Assembly: GCA_963807225.1 (NCBI GenBank)
Contig: CAWEAD010000012.1
Coordinates: forward strand, 186,001 to 250,000
Direction of reading: 5' to 3'
From: JAGVGT01 sp963807225
Lineage (GTDB): Bacteria; Desulfobacterota; Desulfobulbia; Desulfobulbales; JAGXFP01
Length of the DNA: 64,000 bases
This document shows, in pieces, positions 26,415 through 36,017 of the stretch (position 1 is its first letter; each line of letters opens with the position of its first letter). Under the pieces are notes generated by a model that was not told where the DNA came from, made no database searches, and worked only from the letters and a program-made list of their open reading frames with translations. The translations under genes and the position numbers were made by a program.

Positions 26415-27049
26415 AAATACGCCAACGACATCAAATAGAACTTCTTAAGAGTTCATTATTACATCGTGTCGGTTGGTGGTGAGCGGCGCGAACCCCAACA
26501 TTGCGGAGGGTTTCGGATAGGAATACATCGCCGCATCGCCAGGCGGCCGAATCTGGCTTCGGCGGTTATATCACGTTTTCGGATTGTTGGGCTTCGCAAG
26601 CTCACCCCAACCTACGCGCTTGGCTGAAAATCCGCCAACGACATCAAATAGAACTTCTTAAGAGTTCATTATTACATCGTGTAGGTTGGCGGTGAGCGGC
26701 GCGAACCCCAACATTGCGGAGGGTTTCGGATAGGAATGCATCGCCGCATCGCCAGGCGGCCGAATTTGGCTTCGGCGGTTATATCACGTTTTCGGATTGT
26801 TGGGCTTCGCAAGCTCACCCCAACCTACGCGCTTGGCTGAAAATCCGCCAACGACATCAAATTGAACTTCTTAAGAGTTCATTATTACATCATGTAGGTT
26901 GGCGGTGAGCGGCGCGAACCCCAACATTGCGGAGGGTTTCGGATAGGAATACTTCGCCGCATCGCCAGGCGGCCGAAATTGGCTTCGGCGGTTATATCAC
27001 GTTTTCGGATTGTTGGGGTTCGCAAGCTCACCCCAACCTACGGCTACGC
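26411..27049. repeat. Three tandem 213-bp repeats built from paired REP palindromes
   Basis: Three units begin at 26411, 26624 and 26837 with CTGAAAATNCGCCAACGACA and are nearly identical. Within each, GTAGGTTGGCGGTGAGCGG...CCCCAACA is matched some 90 bases later by the inverted TTGTTGGGNTTCGCAAGCTC...CCAACCTACG. Each unit is therefore an inverted pair, like a BIME. The first unit includes the ackA stop codon. The spacing and unit size do not fit CRISPR. Confidence 0.88.
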
Positions 27050-27116
27050 GCTGTTACGAAAAGAGGAGCCCCTCGGCAGTAATATCATCCCCAAAAGGAG
27101 AACGACCCTGACAGAA

Positions 27117-27300
27117 ATGAATTCCGAAACCAAAGCCCTCTATCTGCGGGATGACCGTCGATCCAGGTACCGCTCTCCAAGCTGAACGCGATGGCAAGAC
27201 CGTCTACTTCTGCAGCGACCAATGTCGGCGGAAATTTCTGGCTTCGGCCGGTGCTGTAATGCCGACAAAAAAGTCCGGGAAATGCTGCGGGGGGAAATGA
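27117..27300 (+). pseudogene. YHS metal-binding domain protein, frameshifted remnant
   Basis: The frame ending at TGA 27298-27300 reads SICGMTVD..., ERDGKTVYFCSDQC and RRKFL, a YHS domain followed by a Cys-rich KCCGGK tail. No start codon lies in that frame. An ATG at 27117 (MNSETK) is one frame away, so one base too many lies between 27117 and 27150. The domain closely matches the N-terminal YHS domain of the copper P-ATPase at 30783. It may have been a small copper or heavy-metal binding protein. Confidence 0.72.
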
Positions 27301-27381
27301 TAACCTGACTGCAGCGGCTGGAACCCTCCGGATTGCTGGAGGTAGTGGCTGGTCGCGACACAACCACAAAGGAGCATGCTG

Positions 27382-27516
27382 ATGAATCATATGTTCGGCT
27401 GGACCAATGGCTGGATGGGCGGCGGGTTAAATGCAGGGATGGGGATATGGATGGCGATCGGCGTACTGGTAGTGGTCCTGCTGGTGGTCCTGATTGTCAA
27501 GGTATCCAAGAAATAA
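27382..27516 (+). CDS. Small Met/Gly-rich single-pass membrane protein
   Basis: A 44-residue peptide with an N-terminal Met/Trp/Gly-rich part (MFGWTNGWMGGGLNAGMG) and one hydrophobic helix ending in KVSKK. AAAGGAG lies seven bases before ATG 27382. It stands between a YHS remnant and a DUF302 remnant, a grouping seen in metal-resistance loci. No function is assigned. Confidence 0.6.
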   Translation: MNHMFGWTNGWMGGGLNAGMGIWMAIGVLVVVLLVVLIVKVSKK

Positions 27517-27528
27517 ACAGAGGAAAAA

Positions 27529-27762
27529 ATGCTGATCAAGGTATCCACCGACAAAATGGTAAGCGAAACCGCGACCGCACTGGAGACGACGTCGCGGCCA
27601 ATCACTTCGGCGTCCTGCGGGTGCATAACCTTAAAGAGAACATGGCCAAGAAGGGGGTGGAGTTCGCCCGTGCATGCCTGATCTTCGAGGTACCCGCTGG
27701 AAGTCGTGGCCCGGGAAATAGAAGCCACAATAGGAAAAATCATGAATGAGGCGGCAAGTTGA
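27529..27762 (+). pseudogene. DUF302 domain protein, doubly frameshifted
   Basis: Reading from ATG 27529 gives a DUF302-like start (KMVSETATALETT). The match continues in another frame as AANHFGVLRVHNLKENMAKK and ARACLIFEV, then in the original frame as PLEVVAREIEATIGKIM to TGA 27760. The shifts are near 27590 (one base missing) and near 27690 (one base extra) and cancel, so start and stop agree. It is either a decayed gene or a product of base-call errors. Confidence 0.68.
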
Positions 27763-27784
27763 CCGGCATTTCGGAATCCAAGCC

Positions 27785-28978
27785 ATGATTTTCATCGCCC
27801 TTAAAATCCTGCTGGGTGACCGCACCAAATATGCGGGGCTGCTGTTCGGTGTCACCTTTACCTCATTTCTTGTTACCTTCGCAGCCTCGTACTTCGGCGG
27901 CATGATGACTCGAAGCTTTGCCCTGATTGCCGAAAATCCGCGAGCCGACGTCTGGGTCATGGACCCGGCTGTGGTGGCGGTTGACCGAACTATAAACCTG
28001 CCGGCATCAGCATTGGATCGTGTACGAAGCATCGATGGAGTTCTCTCGGCGGTACCGATGGCTGTGGCCGAGGCTGACGCCCGATTCCCGAACGGACGGT
28101 TCCAGTCATTCCAGATTATTGGACTGGACGACGCGACGCTCACCGGCGTCCCCCCGATGCAAGACCAGGCAACTGCCGCCGTCCTTCGCGCTCCCGATAC
28201 GGTGATTGTCGATGCGGGCGGGACTAGCGGCAAGCTCGATACACCCTTGCTGAAGGCCGACCAGTGGCCTTACGGTAAGCCGCACCTGCACGTCCCGATG
28301 CGCCCGTTGACCACGGGAGATGAACTCATGATCAACGACACCCTCATCCGGGTGGCGGGACTCTCGGATGCGTTGCCTCGCTACCCGCCGCGACCGCTGC
28401 TCTACACGGCCTATTCCACCGCCGAGCGAATTCTACCGCCGGAGCGGCGACGGTTGACCTTCGTCCTGGTGACGGCCGCGCCTGGGGTTGAGAGCCGTAC
28501 CTTGGCCACCGGCATCGAGGCGGCGACCAATCTCCGGGCTCGAGCCTCGGAGGATTTTAAGGGTGATACGGTCAAATGGATGTTGGCCAACTCCGAAGAC
28601 GTCGGCGATGCGGTGACCATGCTTTCCATCGCCATGCTGGTGGGTTTCGGCGTCACCGGGGTCATGATGTTCATGTTTACGATCGAAAACCTGAAACATT
28701 ACGCCGTGCTCAACGCCATGGGTGCGACCACCCGCATGCTCTTAACCATGATCGCCGCGCAATCAGCTCTCTGTGCGCTCATCGGTGTCGGGCTCGGGCT
28801 CGGCTTGAGCGTTCTCGCCGGTCGGGTCTTTGCGATGTACGGTTTTCCCTTTCGTATGTTGTGGTTTGCCCCCGTGGTCGGCGGAACGGCGGTGGTATTG
28901 GTGAGTGTCGGGGCCGCCTTGTTCAGTATGCGTTCGGTCCGCAAAATGCAGCCGGCTTCGTTTTTAGCCGGAAGGTAA
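27785..28978 (+). CDS. ABC transporter permease, DevC/FtsX type
   Basis: An approximately 397-residue permease with one hydrophobic helix near the N-terminus (AGLLFGVTFTSFLVTFAASYF), a long periplasmic domain and three C-terminal helices with the FtsX-like block (GVTGVMMFMFTIENLKHYAVL). ATG 27785 is preferred to a frame start at 27746. It is the first gene of a permease, ATPase, adaptor set, in the manner of DevBCA or MacAB exporters. Substrate unknown; metal-resistance genes flank it. Confidence 0.86.
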   Translation: MIFIALKILLGDRTKYAGLLFGVTFTSFLVTFAASYFGGMMTRSFALIAENPRADVWVMDPAVVAVDRTINLPASALDRVRSIDGVLSAVPMAVAEADARFPNGRFQSFQIIGLDDATLTGVPPMQDQATAAVLRAPDTVIVDAGGTSGKLDTPLLKADQWPYGKPHLHVPMRPLTTGDELMINDTLIRVAGLSDALPRYPPRPLLYTAYSTAERILPPERRRLTFVLVTAAPGVESRTLATGIEAATNLRARASEDFKGDTVKWMLANSEDVGDAVTMLSIAMLVGFGVTGVMMFMFTIENLKHYAVLNAMGATTRMLLTMIAAQSALCALIGVGLGLGLSVLAGRVFAMYGFPFRMLWFAPVVGGTAVVLVSVGAALFSMRSVRKMQPASFLAGR

Positions 28979-28992
28979 AGGAATCGATCAAC

Positions 28993-29724
28993 GTGGAGAT
29001 TTTCAGTCAACCAGATTCTGGCAAGCCAGCCATCAGCTGTCGCGGAGTGACCAAGACCTATGGCCACGGCAACACGGCGGTCCAGGCCTTGCGCGGTGTG
29101 GATCTGGAGGTCCGTACCGGTGAGTTGTTGATGCTGGTCGGTCCGTCCGGCTGCGGCAAGACCACCCTGATCTCGGTCATGGCCGGCTTGCTGGCCAGGG
29201 ACGCCGGCGAGTGCTCCGTCCTTGACCACGACTACCGTCGGATGGTGGTCGACGAAAAGACCAAATTTAGAGGCCATAACATCGGCTTCGTCTTTCAGAG
29301 CTTTGATTTGATTCCGGCGCTAACCGCGGCCGAAAACGCCGCGACACCTCTGCTGATCAACGGCATGAAACGGAGGGCAGCGCTGCAACAAGCGAGCTCG
29401 GTGTTGGCAAAGATCGGTTTCGATGATCGCATGATGATCTCTCTACCCACGGAGCTGTCGGGTGGCCAGCAGCAGCGTGTCGCCGTTGCCAGGGCCATGG
29501 TCCATAATCCGCGATTCATTGTCTGTGATGAACCGACCAGTGCCCTGGACAGCGAAAACGGTCGCCTGGTGATGACCATGATGCGGCAATTTCTGCTGGG
29601 CAAAAATCGCGCCTTGGTGGTGGTCACCCACGACGATCGTATCTTCGAGTTCGCCGATCGCATCGCCCGAATGGAAGATGGTCGCATCACGGGAATCGAG
29701 AAGCCGCCAAGACCAGCAAATTAA
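28993..29724 (+). CDS. ABC transporter ATP-binding protein, DevA/LolD type
   Basis: A 243-residue ATPase with Walker A GPSGCGKTT, Q-loop FVFQSFDLIP, signature LSGGQQQRVA, Walker B FIVCDEPTSALD and switch His in VVTHD. The start is GTG 28993, with AAGGA upstream in the end of the permease gene. It powers the adjacent permease and is of the MacB/LolD class that drives lipid or small-molecule export with an adaptor. Confidence 0.9.
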   Translation: MEIFSQPDSGKPAISCRGVTKTYGHGNTAVQALRGVDLEVRTGELLMLVGPSGCGKTTLISVMAGLLARDAGECSVLDHDYRRMVVDEKTKFRGHNIGFVFQSFDLIPALTAAENAATPLLINGMKRRAALQQASSVLAKIGFDDRMMISLPTELSGGQQQRVAVARAMVHNPRFIVCDEPTSALDSENGRLVMTMMRQFLLGKNRALVVVTHDDRIFEFADRIARMEDGRITGIEKPPRPAN

Positions 29725-29738
29725 ATTCCCGGAGTGCT

Positions 29739-30695
29739 ATGTTTCGCAAATACATCTTACCGATTATCGCTTTGGCAGGCGTTGCCTTCGCAATCTTTAC
29801 CGTCGTCCGGGGCGATAAGCCCGTGCCATACGCCCCGCCGGTGACCGAGGCTCCGCATTCGCCATATTCAATATCCGTCGCCGGCTCCGGGATCGTCGAA
29901 GCCAGCACGGGGAATATGTCGCTTGGCACCAACATTGCCGGGATCGTCAGCAAAATTTTCGTCCAGGTCGGCAGCGAAGTAAAGGCCGGCGCGCCATTGT
30001 TCGCCATTGATGATCGGGCCATCCGGGCGGAAATAGACACGCTCCAAACAGCGGTCCGGATCGCCGAAATCCAACTCGCTGAAGCTGAATATGATCTGGC
30101 CCTGATGAAACCCCTCGCAGCCATAGGCGCGACCCCGAAAGATGTCTTCGAGAAGAACCGCTTTGCCGCGCAAAAGGCCAAAGCGCAATTGGCGCAGGCG
30201 CAAGCCAAACTGGTGTCGTCCCAAACGGATTTGGAACGACTGACCGTGCGGGCACCGGTGGACGGCGAGGTGCTGCAACTCAAAACGCATCTCGGAGAAT
30301 TTGCCCAGGCGGATGCCACGGCAACGGGATATTCACCTTTGCTCCTGTTCGGTAGTGTCGAACCTCTCCATGTGCGCGTGGATATCGATGAATATGATGC
30401 CTGGCGCGTGCGGGCCGGCGCCGCCGCGGTCGGCTTCCTGCGCGGCAACAAGGCTATCAGGATGCCGCTGACCTTCGTACGGTTCGAACCCTATGTGGTG
30501 CCCAAGAAATCACTCACCGGCGACAGCACCGAGCGCGTCGATACCCGGGTTCTTCAGGTGATCTTTCGTTTCGTGCGGGGTGAACAGCCGATCTTTGTCG
30601 GCCAACAGATGGATGTTTTCATTGACGCGACGGCGGGCTCCCAAGACCATAGCAATACACCTCAAGGGGGGAAAAATACCTCTTCAACTCCATGA
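29739..30695 (+). CDS. HlyD-family membrane fusion protein (DevB-like)
   Basis: A 318-residue periplasmic adaptor with an N-terminal anchor helix (YILPIIALAGVAFAIFTVV), a lipoyl-like half (GIVSKIFVQVGSEVKAGAPLF), a helical hairpin (about 105-165) and the second lipoyl half (LTVRAPVDGEVLQLKTHLGE). It would bridge the inner-membrane ABC pair to an outer-membrane channel; no TolC homologue is in the window. The start is 14 bases after the ATPase stop. Confidence 0.88.
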   Translation: MFRKYILPIIALAGVAFAIFTVVRGDKPVPYAPPVTEAPHSPYSISVAGSGIVEASTGNMSLGTNIAGIVSKIFVQVGSEVKAGAPLFAIDDRAIRAEIDTLQTAVRIAEIQLAEAEYDLALMKPLAAIGATPKDVFEKNRFAAQKAKAQLAQAQAKLVSSQTDLERLTVRAPVDGEVLQLKTHLGEFAQADATATGYSPLLLFGSVEPLHVRVDIDEYDAWRVRAGAAAVGFLRGNKAIRMPLTFVRFEPYVVPKKSLTGDSTERVDTRVLQVIFRFVRGEQPIFVGQQMDVFIDATAGSQDHSNTPQGGKNTSSTP

Positions 30696-30782
30696 AATAT
30701 ATTACGGTATGGTGCTTGTTGCGTAAGTCGGCGGCAAGTAGATTCGGCCAGGGCAAACCTACTTAGATAAAGGAGCAAAGGT

Positions 30783-33294
30783 ATGGCAATCGATCCCATC
30801 TGCGGCATGACAGTGGACGAAACGTCCGCTCTTTCTGTCGAGCGTGACGGAAAGAAAGTCTACTTTTGCAGCGACGGCTGTCGGGAAAAGTTCCTGGCGC
30901 AAGCGGCGGAAGCAACACCTGAGGAAAGTCCGAGCGATGATCACGATTCTCATTCACCAGCACCTGCATCCGGATCTCCGGCGGCCAAACCCATTTACAC
31001 CTGCCCCATGCATCCCGAAGTCGAGGAGGATCAGCCCGGTGCCTGCCCCATATGCGGCATGGCCCTGGAGCTGAAGACGGGGGAGGCGGATACGGTTGCC
31101 GTCGGGAACAAGGCTGAACCCGAGGCAGTACCATGCGAAGCCTGCGAGTTTCATCCCTCCGCCGCCGGCTCGAAACCGATTTATACCTGCCCCATGCACC
31201 CCGAAGTCGCGGAGGATAAACCCGGCGCCTGCCCCAAATGCGGCATGGCCCTGGAACTGAAGGCGGGGAGTGGGGGCTCGGCTGACGAGGAAAACGCTGA
31301 ACTGCGCGACATGACCCGGCGCTTCTGGATCGGCGGGGCCCTGGCCCTGCCGGTTTTTCTCCTGGCCATGTCCCACCTGCTGCCGGGCGTTGGCAGCCAT
31401 TCCTGGGTGGCAGGATCCGTTTCGCGCTGGCTGCAGTTCGGCCTCACCACCCCGGTGGTCTTTTGGGCGGGCTGGCCGTTTTTCCAGCGGGGCTGGCGCT
31501 CGCTGGTGACCCGTCACCTGAATATGTTCACCCTGATCTCCATGGGCGTCAGCGCCGCTTATCTGTTCAGCGCCGTGGGCATGCTGCTGCCGGATCTATT
31601 CCCGGCCACCATGCAACACGGGGGCAAGATCGACATCTACTTCGAGGCGTCGGCGGTGATCATTGTCCTGGTGCTGCTCGGTCAGGTGCTCGAACTCCGA
31701 GCCCGCAGCCGCACCGGCAGCGCCATCAAAGTCCTTGCTGAATCTGGCGCCGCCCACCGCCCGCCAGGTCGCGCCCGGGGGCGACAACGAAGTCCCCCTC
31801 GAACAGGTGCAGGTCGGCGACTTGTTGCGGGTGGTCCCCGGCGACAAGGTACCGGTGGACGGCGAGGTGGTTGAAGGTCATTCCAGCGTCGAAGAGTCGA
31901 TGGTCACCGGCGAACCCCTGCCGGTGGAAAAACAGGTCGGCGACAAGGTGACCGGCGGCACCGTCAATGGGTCCGGCAGTTTTGTCATGCGGGCCGAACG
32001 GGTCGGCAACGATACCCTGCTCGGCCAGATCGTCAAGATGGTGGCCGAAGCCCAGCGCAGCCGGGCGCCTATCCAGGGGCTGGCCGATACAGTCGCCGGC
32101 ATCTTCGTGCCCCTGGTGGTGGCGGTGGCGGTAATCACCTTCGGCATCTGGCTGTGGCTGGGGCCCGAGCCCAGGCTGGCCCACGCCATCGTCAACGCCG
32201 TGGCGGTGCTGATCATCGCCTGCCCCTGCGCCCTGGGGTTGGCCACGCCCATGGCGATCATGGTCGGGGTCGGCCGCGGCGCCCAGGCCGGGGTGCTGGT
32301 GAAAAACGCCGAGGCCCTGGAACGGCTGGAGAAGGTCACCACCCTGGTGGTCGACAAGACCGGCACCCTCACCGAGGGTAAACCGAAGCTGATCGATGTC
32401 CTGCCGGCGGAGGGTTTCGAGGCCCATGAGTTCCTGCACATCGCCGCCTCCCTGGAGCAGAACAGCGAACACCCGCTGGCCGCCGCCATTGTCAAAGGCG
32501 CCCAGGATCAAGGGGTGGATTTGGAGGAGGTCAAAGATTTTCGCTCGGTGACGGCGGGCGGGGTTGCCGGCAGCGTCGGCGGCCGGGCGGCAATGATCGG
32601 TAAGCCGGATTTTTTGCGGGACGAAAAAATCACCGGCCTGGAAGCGCTTGAGGCCTCGGCCGTGCAACTGCAGGAAGAGGGTAAGACCGTGATGTATGTC
32701 GCCATCGACTCCAAACCGGCGGGAATCCTTTCGGTGGCCGATCCGATCAAGGATTCCACCGCCGAAGCCGTCGATGAACTTCACGCTTTGGGCTTGAAGA
32801 TCGTCATGCTTACCGGCGACAACCGCCGTACCGCCGACGCGGTGGCCAAAAAACTGGGCCTGGATGCGGTGGAGGCGGAAATCGAACCGGCCGGCAAGGT
32901 CGAGCAGATCAAGAAGCTGACCGCGGAAGGAAAACATGTGGCCATGGCCGGCGACGGCATCAACGACGCCCCGGCCTTGAGCGCGGCGGAAGTCGGCATT
33001 GCCATGGGCACCGGCACCGACGTGGCCATGCAAAGCGCCGGTATTACCCTGGTCAAGGGCGACCTGCGCGGCATTGCCAAGGCCATCAAGCTCAGCCGGG
33101 CCACCATGTGGAATATCCGTCAGAACTTAATGTTCGCCTTTCTTTACAACGCCCTGGGTATTCCGGTGGCGGCCGGCGCGCTCTACCCCTTTTTCGGCTG
33201 GCTGCTCAGCCCCATCATCGCCGGCGCCGCCATGAGCCTGAGTTCGGTCTCGGTGATCAGCAACGCCTTGAGGCTGCGCAAGGTGAAACTGTAA
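30783..33294 (+). pseudogene. copA: Copper-type P1B ATPase with YHS and two metal-binding domains, frameshifted
   Basis: The N-terminus has a YHS domain (PICGMTVDE, YFCSDGC) followed by two heavy-metal-binding domains (YTCPMHPEV...CPICGMALE and a second copy). Then come the P1B core: TGEPLPV, the ion-path CPC in IIACPCALGLA, the phosphorylated Asp in DKTGTLTEG, and GDGINDAPALS. The frame breaks near 31731: removing T31732 restores AIKALLNLAPPTAR and one protein of about 836 residues. It would export Cu(I). In E. coli copA a -1 programmed shift is known; this break is +1, downstream of three metal domains, and not at a slippery site. Confidence 0.85.
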
Positions 33295-33359
33295 CGCTTA
33301 CCTGGGGTAAAACCGGGACAGTCAGGAGAACCCGTCCAAGGACAAGCACGAATATTGAA

Positions 33360-33552
33360 CCCCAACGATCTTATCCTTGTTTTACGATTTCGCGGGTCGG
33401 GAATTGTTGGGGTTCACCAGGCTCACCCCAACCTACGAGCTGTCAAGCAAAGCATAAAACCATGACCCATCTCCCCAACGACCTTATCCTTGTTTTACGA
33501 TTTCGCAGGTCGGGAATTGTTGGGGTTCACCAGGCTCACCCCAACCTACGAG
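33360..33552. repeat. Two tandem 113-bp REP-type repeats
   Basis: The block CCAACGATCTTATCCTTG...TTGTTGGGGTTCACCAGG...CCCCAACCTACGAG occurs at 33362 and again at 33475. Its palindromic half is the same family as the 213-bp array after ackA. It lies between the convergent copA and SLOG-protein genes and may act as a bidirectional terminator. Confidence 0.82.
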
Positions 33553-33612
33553 TTGCATTCGGAATACAATTTCCTGACAATATTTGGCACAACCGTAAAA
33601 AGCGATTTCTTC

Positions 33613-35922
33613 TCACCGATTATCCGATTGGACGAACTTCCGCATGGCTTCGTCGATGTAAAAGGGGATGGTGACGCCGGCGGCCTGGACGTTGCGGTAG
33701 GCGGTGCACAGGTCGGTTTCCGGGATGCCGGTGGTGCGCCAGTAGGCAATGGGGTCCCGGACAAAATTCTTGATGATGGCCAGCGTTTCCTCGTAGGTGC
33801 GGACCAGGTGGCAGAAGCGCGGGACCCAGCTTGGCGCCAGCCTTACCGGGTGGCCGTCAATCTGTCTGCCGGCGGCCACGGTTTCGAATTGGCTGATGGC
33901 CGCCGCCCAGAGATGGTTGCCGCCTTCGCCCAGGCCGAAGGGGTCGACAAAGATATGGGGCGCCGGCAGGCTCTCAAACAGCTTGAGGTTGGTGATGGCG
34001 ATCAGCAGCTCCTCAAAGGTCCCGACCCCGCCGATATTGTAGATCTTGCACAGCGAGGTGCGGTCCAGCAGGTTCTGGCGGAGGTGGCGGGCCGAGTTTT
34101 TGAAATTTGTCATGGCCGGCGGCCGCAGGTTGGGCTTCTGGCCGATCTTTTCGCTGTCGATGCCGATGCCCAGCCGCAGGATGCCGAGTTTTTCAGCCGC
34201 CTCATCGGCAAAGCGCATCAGGCCGGGACCGCTGCCGTGGCAGATGGCGAAGCGGCCGGCAAAACCGGGGATCCGGTTCATCTCCTCCAGGAAGCCATGC
34301 ACCTGCTCGGCCAGCACCGCTTCCGTCCCATCCACATGGGAACCGAACATGGCGATGACGGTATGGGCGGCGGCCAGTTTTTCCTTGATGCCCTTTGCCA
34401 CCCAGAAGCCCCGGTGGAACTCCCGGACATGCATCTCGTCGCCCTCGCCGAAGCTCATATAAAAACGGGTCCCATCCTTGTCGGCCAGATTGCAGAAGGT
34501 TTCGTAGGTGGTCTGGTCAAAATAGATGTTATGCAGCGGCTGGCCGCCGTTGTTATTTGCAGAGGGCGCCGAGGTTTCCTTTTCGGAGCCGATGCTGCGG
34601 CCGACGAACACGCCGATGCTGTTGCGCTTGAGGACGCGCAGGGTGTCGGTGACCGGAAACTTGTGGCTGATGAAAACCTTATGCAGGTTCTGGCCGCCGC
34701 CGACCGACTCGAGGCTTTCCACGAAGTCGCGCAGGTCGGGAGGGATCTGGTCGCCCCGGCGTTCGCCCGAGGTGATGTTGCCGCGCACCACTTCATAGAG
34801 GATGCGGTTCTGGGCGTTTTCGTGCCATTCGCCTTCCTCCATCTCCCGGGGGATTTCGACGCATTTGTTGCGGCTGATGATGCGGGCGTAGTTGCCGCGC
34901 TCGTTGACCGAGGAACTCAGGTTGTCGAACAGAATATCGCAGATTTCGCGGTTGAAGATGTCGGTGACGTCGGCAAAGTCGACCCCCTGGCGGATGATTT
35001 TTGCCGCCTTGTCCGGGGTGAAAATGGGGGCCGCCACTTTTGCCGTGTGCTGGTCGGCCGGGAACAACCGGACGCGGACGGCCAGGCTCCGGGGGTCCAC
35101 CGCTTCTTCCCCCATGTGATAGAGTTCGATCTGGCGCGGTTCGTCGATACCCGAGGTGCGGACGCCGTCCAGCAACCGGGCCGCCAAGTGCATGATGTCG
35201 GGGTTGTTGAGGTTCCTGTCGATCAAGGCCAGGTACGGCCCCAGGGAAATGCGGATCGCACCCACCAGGAATTCGAAAGGTTGGAAAAGTTCGGGCAAGC
35301 CCCTGGTTGAGACATACTGGATCAGGCTCAACCCCTCTTTGCTCTGCATGAGGATGTGCCGGGCATTCTTGCCGGCGGTGAGCAGGGTGGTGGACAACAG
35401 ATAGCGCACATCGGTCAGCGGGATTTCGATAATGCCATCTTCCAGGACTGTGGCCTCGGCAGGCAGCAGGAGGTGGTGCCGTTCGATGGCGGCCGCGATT
35501 TCAGTCCGGTCAAGATGGTCGCTCAACGGCACAAACAGCCTGCCGATGGTTAAGCGGCGGCCTGATTCGGCCAGGCCTTTAAGCTCGGCGAACAGGGTGT
35601 CGGGAATGTTCCGGTTGAGCGAACTGAGCAGAATGGGAATGTCCACGGTCCTTTTCCGGGTATCGATCTCAGGAGGCCCATCCGCAAGCTGGACATCAAG
35701 TCCCACCTGGGAATGGCCGCTGCGGCCGATGAGGGCGCAACGCTGGCAAAGGTCGCCTTTCAGGGTCAGGTCATGGAGTATGCCGCGCAGCGAATCGCTG
35801 GTCTCTTCCAGGCGCATGATGGCCGGCATCTGAGGTGCATCCAGGGTTTCATCGTGCAATGGTTCGTCTTCAGGCCGGATGATGAGATAGCCGTCGCCGG
35901 TGACAAGGGGTGATTTTTTCAT
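33613..35922 (-). CDS. Large protein with C-terminal LOG/SLOG-type Rossmann domain
   Basis: A 769-residue protein, no signal peptide or membrane helix. Residues about 515-690 form a nucleotide-binding Rossmann domain of the LOG/SLOG kind: AMFGSHVDG near 524, CHGSGPGLMRFADEAAE near 555, and GGVGTFEEL near 631, equivalent to the PGGxGTxxE motif. Residues 1-510 match nothing I recognise. LOG enzymes cleave nucleotide 5'-monophosphates, and SLOG domains also sense nucleotides in stress and defence systems. Which applies here is not known. It is convergent with copA. Confidence 0.8.
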   Translation of the reverse strand: MKKSPLVTGDGYLIIRPEDEPLHDETLDAPQMPAIMRLEETSDSLRGILHDLTLKGDLCQRCALIGRSGHSQVGLDVQLADGPPEIDTRKRTVDIPILLSSLNRNIPDTLFAELKGLAESGRRLTIGRLFVPLSDHLDRTEIAAAIERHHLLLPAEATVLEDGIIEIPLTDVRYLLSTTLLTAGKNARHILMQSKEGLSLIQYVSTRGLPELFQPFEFLVGAIRISLGPYLALIDRNLNNPDIMHLAARLLDGVRTSGIDEPRQIELYHMGEEAVDPRSLAVRVRLFPADQHTAKVAAPIFTPDKAAKIIRQGVDFADVTDIFNREICDILFDNLSSSVNERGNYARIISRNKCVEIPREMEEGEWHENAQNRILYEVVRGNITSGERRGDQIPPDLRDFVESLESVGGGQNLHKVFISHKFPVTDTLRVLKRNSIGVFVGRSIGSEKETSAPSANNNGGQPLHNIYFDQTTYETFCNLADKDGTRFYMSFGEGDEMHVREFHRGFWVAKGIKEKLAAAHTVIAMFGSHVDGTEAVLAEQVHGFLEEMNRIPGFAGRFAICHGSGPGLMRFADEAAEKLGILRLGIGIDSEKIGQKPNLRPPAMTNFKNSARHLRQNLLDRTSLCKIYNIGGVGTFEELLIAITNLKLFESLPAPHIFVDPFGLGEGGNHLWAAAISQFETVAAGRQIDGHPVRLAPSWVPRFCHLVRTYEETLAIIKNFVRDPIAYWRTTGIPETDLCTAYRNVQAAGVTIPFYIDEAMRKFVQSDNR

Positions 35923-36017
35923 GGTTCTCCAAGTGCGAAAGCGTTTGTCGAAAGTGCGTGCGCTGTATGGTCAAGTACGCTGAGGGTCAGTCGGGAAAGT
36001 GCCTTCAAAAAATGGGA

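Noticed and set aside
26411..27049. CRISPR array
   Set aside because: Three units of 213 bp with almost identical spacers do not fit repeat-spacer architecture; no cas genes are near.
30783..31874. Programmed frameshift in copA like that of E. coli
   Set aside because: The direction is +1, not -1, and no slippery heptamer with a downstream structure is evident.
31726..33033. 435-codon reverse frame antisense to copA
   Set aside because: Composition is rich in His, Gly and Gln as expected of a mirrored GC-rich gene; the forward strand has all P-ATPase motifs.
33490..35310. 606-codon forward frame over the SLOG gene
   Set aside because: The minus-strand protein has recognisable Rossmann motifs; the forward frame does not and has shadow composition.
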